Assembly: GCA_017165825.1 (NCBI GenBank)
Contig: CM029385.1
Coordinates: forward strand, 3,912,738 to 3,976,737
Length of the DNA: 64,000 nt
DNA from: Hepsetus odoe
Lineage: Eukaryota; Chordata; Actinopteri; Characiformes; Hepsetidae
Direction of reading: 5' to 3'
This document shows, in pieces, positions 61,006 through 64,000 of the stretch. Within the stretch, counting starts at the first letter, position 1. Each line of letters starts with the position of its first letter. A program made the position numbers and the translations under genes. A model generated the notes under the pieces. It saw only the letters and a program-made list of their open reading frames with translations, made no database searches and was not told the DNA's origin.

Positions 61006-61243
61006 TGAAAGTGAAAGTGACGAGTTGTCAGTGTGAGTACACAGCACAGCGCTCAGTGAACCCCAATGAAATTCATCCTCTGCATTTAACCCACACACAC
61101 CGTGCAGCCGGGGGCAGCTATTTAAAGCGCCCAGGGAGCAGTGGTGTGGACGGTACCTCAGGGCAACCTACTGGTCTGGGATTTGAATACATGACCTTCT
61201 GATCCTGGGGCCTAGTCTCTAAACACTAGGCCCCCACTGCCCC
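61006..61243 (-). mobile_element. SINE family A inside the receptor gene intron
   Basis: Near full length, in the same orientation as the receptor transcript, between the TM7 exon and the C-tail exon. It runs from tail gtgaaagtgacgagttg to head ccactgcccc. Confidence 0.88.
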
Positions 61244-61490
61244 AGTGGTGTGACATGTTTATGACAAACATGTTTATTCAGTTTTAAGAAGTTTAAATTT
61301 TTTAGACTGTGTTGTAATAGATGTGTAAATGTGGGTCACATCAGAACAACGACAACAACTGCAAGAAGGTCAAACATTTCGGCTGCTTATTCAAAGGCAT
61401 TGGATCATCAAATAGTGATGTCAAAAGAAAAAGAGTAACTACTTTTTTAACAATAACACAGTACAAAAGAGCTTCACTAGTATATATATT

Positions 61491-61494
<4 letters not shown>

Positions 61495-61525
<31 letters not shown>
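61495..61525. repeat. (GT)n microsatellite
   Basis: About fifteen GT units in the same intron. Confidence 0.94.
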
Positions 61526-61529
<4 letters not shown>

Positions 61530-61754
61530 CATTACAACCCTAAAATGCAGATCGTTTTTTGGCTTTTATGAGCCCCCAAATACAAATTCCCAGGTTTAGG
61601 ATTTGGTCTTTTTTGCTCAAGATAAAGCTGATCCTTAAACCTTTCATTTTCCAGCTTTGACCCAAACTGTTTCTTTTCTTATTTTGCACGGCGATGTTTC
61701 CCAGCTATATCATGGCATAAAATATGCATGACTCACACAGAAGCTTGCACATAC

Positions 61755-61796
61755 CTCTCCATTGCTGAAGCAGAAGATGATGGCAACCAGGAGGCC
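61755..61796 (-). CDS. calcrl: Calcitonin receptor-like GPCR, 42-bp TM7 exon
   Basis: This 14-codon exon encodes GLLVAIIFCFSNGE, the end of TM7 in class B GPCRs. The acceptor ends ctgcag and the donor is gtatgt; both junctions are phase 0, so it joins in frame to the exons on each side. A separate 42-bp exon at this point is typical of secretin-family receptors, which strongly supports the gene model. The intron upstream (61797-62365) is about 570 bp. The intron downstream (59304-61754) is about 2.45 kb and contains a minus-strand SINE. Confidence 0.93.
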
Positions 61797-62365
61797 CTGC
61801 AGATTCAGGAACAGATGAGAACATGTTAGGAATGCTGTTTAATGTTTATTTCATTTTGCTTTTTTAAAATGAGGACAAAGCGGTACACTCTAGAGGTCTA
61901 AGGGACATATTTAAAAAATGAAGACTATGAAAATATTGCAACTCCAGAATTAGACTTTGTTACACGTACATCTTATTTGAACAAAGAGCGGTAAAATAAT
62001 GTGATTTCTCAATGGAAATACATCTAAAATAGATTTCAAATATATTGTGCATGAGTTTCTTTGCAGCTGAATAAATTCTTTAGCACCAATGAAGCACAAA
62101 TAAAGCACGTCATTTGAAATATACATTTACAATAACGTATCATCAATATGACATGGTTAAACACGAAAGCATCTTTAAAAATATAATGTCGGTTTATTCT
62201 TTGAAAGGTGCATTATACAATATACATTCAGTGGTGTATCTCACGTTTCATTATAAATATATATATTATAATGCATTTCATGCATAATTATTATTGCAGA
62301 TTTAGTGCTGATGTGCAGCGCAGGTGTCGGAAAGTCAAGTCCGGCTCTGCAGGTCATTTCTTTAC

Positions 62366-62584
62366 CTGGAAGTGTGTAAAAATGTTCATGAAGATCTCGT
62401 AAATGGCCAGCGACAGTCTGCCCTCAGGCCGCAGTGGCACCAGGATGAAATGAACTCCCATTAGTGGGACGAGGATGATGGTGGCCCTCACAGCCTTCAT
62501 GTAGACATTAGACTCTGTCCTGTGGGTCACTCTCAGCTTAGTGATCAACACGCGCACTATATTCAGCAGAAAGAACAGGTTCAC
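62366..62584 (-). CDS. calcrl: Calcitonin receptor-like class B GPCR, exon for TM5-TM7 (partial gene)
   Basis: This 219-bp exon encodes 73 residues, starting VNLFFLLNIVRVLITKL (TM5). The third intracellular loop follows (RVTHRTESNVYMKAVRA), then TM6 (TIILVPLMGVHFILVPL), the third extracellular loop (RPEGRLSLAIYE) and the start of TM7. A pyrimidine-rich acceptor ending ccctccctacag precedes it and a gtaaag donor follows; both edges are phase 0. The VNLFFLLNIVRVL, KAVRAT and RPEG stretches match CALCRL/CALCR, the seven-helix receptors that pair with RAMPs to bind CGRP or adrenomedullin and signal through Gs at the plasma membrane. CALCRL fits better than CALCR or PTH receptors. One oddity is that the tryptophan usual before RPEG is leucine. 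Teleosts have several CALCRL paralogues, and I cannot say which this is. Upstream exons (extracellular domain, TM1-4) were not found before the window edge. Confidence 0.92.
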
Positions 62585-63271
62585 CTGTAGGGAGGGGCAC
62601 ATGGTCTGATAAAACGAACTGCATTGATGCACACACACTGCGAACAGTGAGCACTGAATTTGTCCACTGCGTTAAAGTCATCCCACACACACCGGTGGTG
62701 GACACACATGCCAGGAACATTAGGAAGCAATACTTGCGCCTGGGGAGCATCTGAGCATCTGAGGTTGCTCAAGCGCACTTCAGCCTTGGATGCAGGCGCG
62801 GGAAAGCATTGTTATACTACAGACATCTGGTTCCTATTACCCCCACTGTGAACCATTATCTAGAATCCCTTTTGTCTCTAGAGCGTTGTATTTCACGTCA
62901 GATATCTCTGAATGACTTCGTTTAATCATTTCATTCTGGAGAAATAAAAAGGAGACATTTCCCCAATAAACCTGAACCACGGATCACATTCAGTTTACAT
63001 TCACTTTATTAACAAGCTGAATTAATACTTCACAGCCTTATATAATATGGAATAGTGTATTATGATATATAATGGAAATAAACCCTGGTTTATTGGAACA
63101 AAAATTTAACATTTTTTAATGGAAATACATCTCAAATATAAAATATATTTTTCTGAACTCATTTTTATGGAATAAATGATTTCTTTTTAAATGTGCTGAA
63201 GCACAAATGCAAGCATCGCTGTCATTTCAGACAGCGCATACTTTAAATATATATCTCGAGTAATATTTTAC
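62585..63271 (-). other. Intron upstream of the TM5 exon of the receptor gene
   Basis: This is the intron entering the VNLFFLL exon. No TM4/ECL2 exon (expected CW...HLLYIIHGP-like residues) is seen up to 64000, so the intron exceeds 1.4 kb. The minus-strand open frame at 63695-63498 does not resemble any class B receptor segment. Confidence 0.75.
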
Positions 63272-63430
63272 TCTTGAACAAGGTACCGCCCCCTTCACTG
63301 GTCCCAGGGTGCTTTAATTAGCTGCCCCCTGCTGCACGGTGTGGGGGTTAAAAGCAGCGGTTGCATTTTGTTGTGATTCCCTGCGTGCTGTGCTTCATAA
63401 TTACATATAGTCACTTTCACTTCACTTTCA
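63272..63430 (+). mobile_element. SINE family A, 5'-truncated
   Basis: Begins in the core (cttgaacaaggtaccgcc) and runs to the tail (tcactttcacttcactttcac). The head is absent. Confidence 0.82.
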
Positions 63431-63801
63431 CCTTCTATATAAATGCATATTAAGTTGCTCTTTTGGTTCTGCCCAGTTTAATCAACTTGAATTCCACTTA
63501 TTGGCTAAGACTCCATCTATCACCTACCACCAACACTGTGGGGACGAAAGCCAGCATGTACTTCCTCACTGTCACGTGAAACCCTTTCTCTTTCATCTGC
63601 CTCCAACGGGGGACTGTCCCACCCAGCCGGAGAAGCAAAGCTCTTCCGATTTCTTGGATATGAATGGCTGTGGCACCACTGGAGGCCAAACTCACTCATC
63701 TCCTAAACGACTGAGAAAACACTCAGACAGCTGTGCAACTTGTCTGTGGCTGTTCAGTTATAAATCTGCATCACTTTTTTATGCAGCTACAGAATGAAAA
63801 A

Positions 63802-64000
63802 AGTGAAAGTGACAACCCTCATCATTGCGAGGTCACAGCACAGCACACATGAACCACAACGAAATTGGACCTCTGCATTTAACCCATGCACTTAAACACT
63901 GTGCAGCAGTGGGCAGCTATTGAAAGTGCCCAGGGAGCAGTGACGGGGACGGTACCTTGCTCAAGGGTACCTCAGGGCAACCTACTTGTGAGGGAATCAA
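63802..64000 (-). mobile_element. SINE family A, cut by the window edge
   Basis: The tail-to-core portion is very similar to the 54-kb pair. The head lies beyond position 64000. Confidence 0.9.

Larger units (their letters stand above)
59304..61754 (-). other. Intron between the TM7 exon and the C-tail exon
   Basis: About 2.45 kb between the gtatgt donor and the cttcttgcag acceptor. It contains a (TA)n tract near 59778-59801, a SINE copy at 61006-61243 and a (GT)n tract at 61495-61525. Otherwise it is AT-rich unique sequence with no further recognisable exon. Confidence 0.85.

Noticed and set aside
63498..63695. Possible upstream receptor exon on the minus strand
   Set aside because: The translation does not match TM4, ECL2 or any other class B receptor segment.

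Overview
This window looks like nuclear DNA from a ray-finned fish. It is AT-rich, sparsely genic and full of vertebrate microsatellites. It carries Tc1/mariner relics, an endonuclease-type LINE family and tRNA-derived SINEs of the kind abundant in teleosts. The host genes are intron-bearing. The family of repeats suggests an otophysan-like fish (characin, catfish or relative), but that is inference from remembered repeat styles, not a measured match. There is no operon, CRISPR array, plasmid or phage content.

Only two genes can be called with confidence. The first is the 3' end of a calcitonin-receptor-like class B GPCR on the minus strand. It has three phase-0 coding exons at 62584-62366, 61796-61755 and 59303-59034, which together give the last 176 residues (TM5 to C-terminus). 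Its earlier exons lie beyond the right edge. The second is a complete tRNA-Gln(TTG) gene at 54170-54241. Three weaker candidates are also listed: a CpG-island promoter at about 29780-30490 with a short minus-strand first exon encoding M-S-H-Q (29663-29652); a symmetric-phase 90-bp plus-strand exon at 46050-46139; and a 43-codon small ORF at 22365-22496 below a CCAAT box.

Layout. 1-29.6 kb: mostly unrecognised AT-rich DNA, possibly a large intron of the gene that starts at the CpG island. It holds LINE fragments (3484-4233, 17003-17335, 19612-19715), a purine-rich kilobase (21.4-22.3 kb) and one SINE near its right end. 29.65-30.5 kb: CpG island and promoter. 30.5-45 kb: intergenic or intronic DNA with SINEs, two copies of one Tc1-like family, a diverged local duplication and long CA/GT tracts. 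45-53 kb: a 69-bp minisatellite, the candidate exon followed by a roughly 600-bp GT/CT tract, more SINEs and two small inverted-repeat transposons. 53.8-56.8 kb: the tRNA gene, a near-identical inverted pair of SINEs and a Tc1 transposase fragment. 57-64 kb: the receptor gene, its 3' flank with a TA-flanked miniature transposon, and SINEs in and upstream of its introns.

Nothing here supports a new multi-gene biological system. The more interesting items are the sequence departures in the receptor tail, the inverted SINE pair beside the tRNA, the unassigned exon and promoter candidates, and the split local duplication at 36.8-38.3 kb. All homology calls are from recognition by eye; no search was run.
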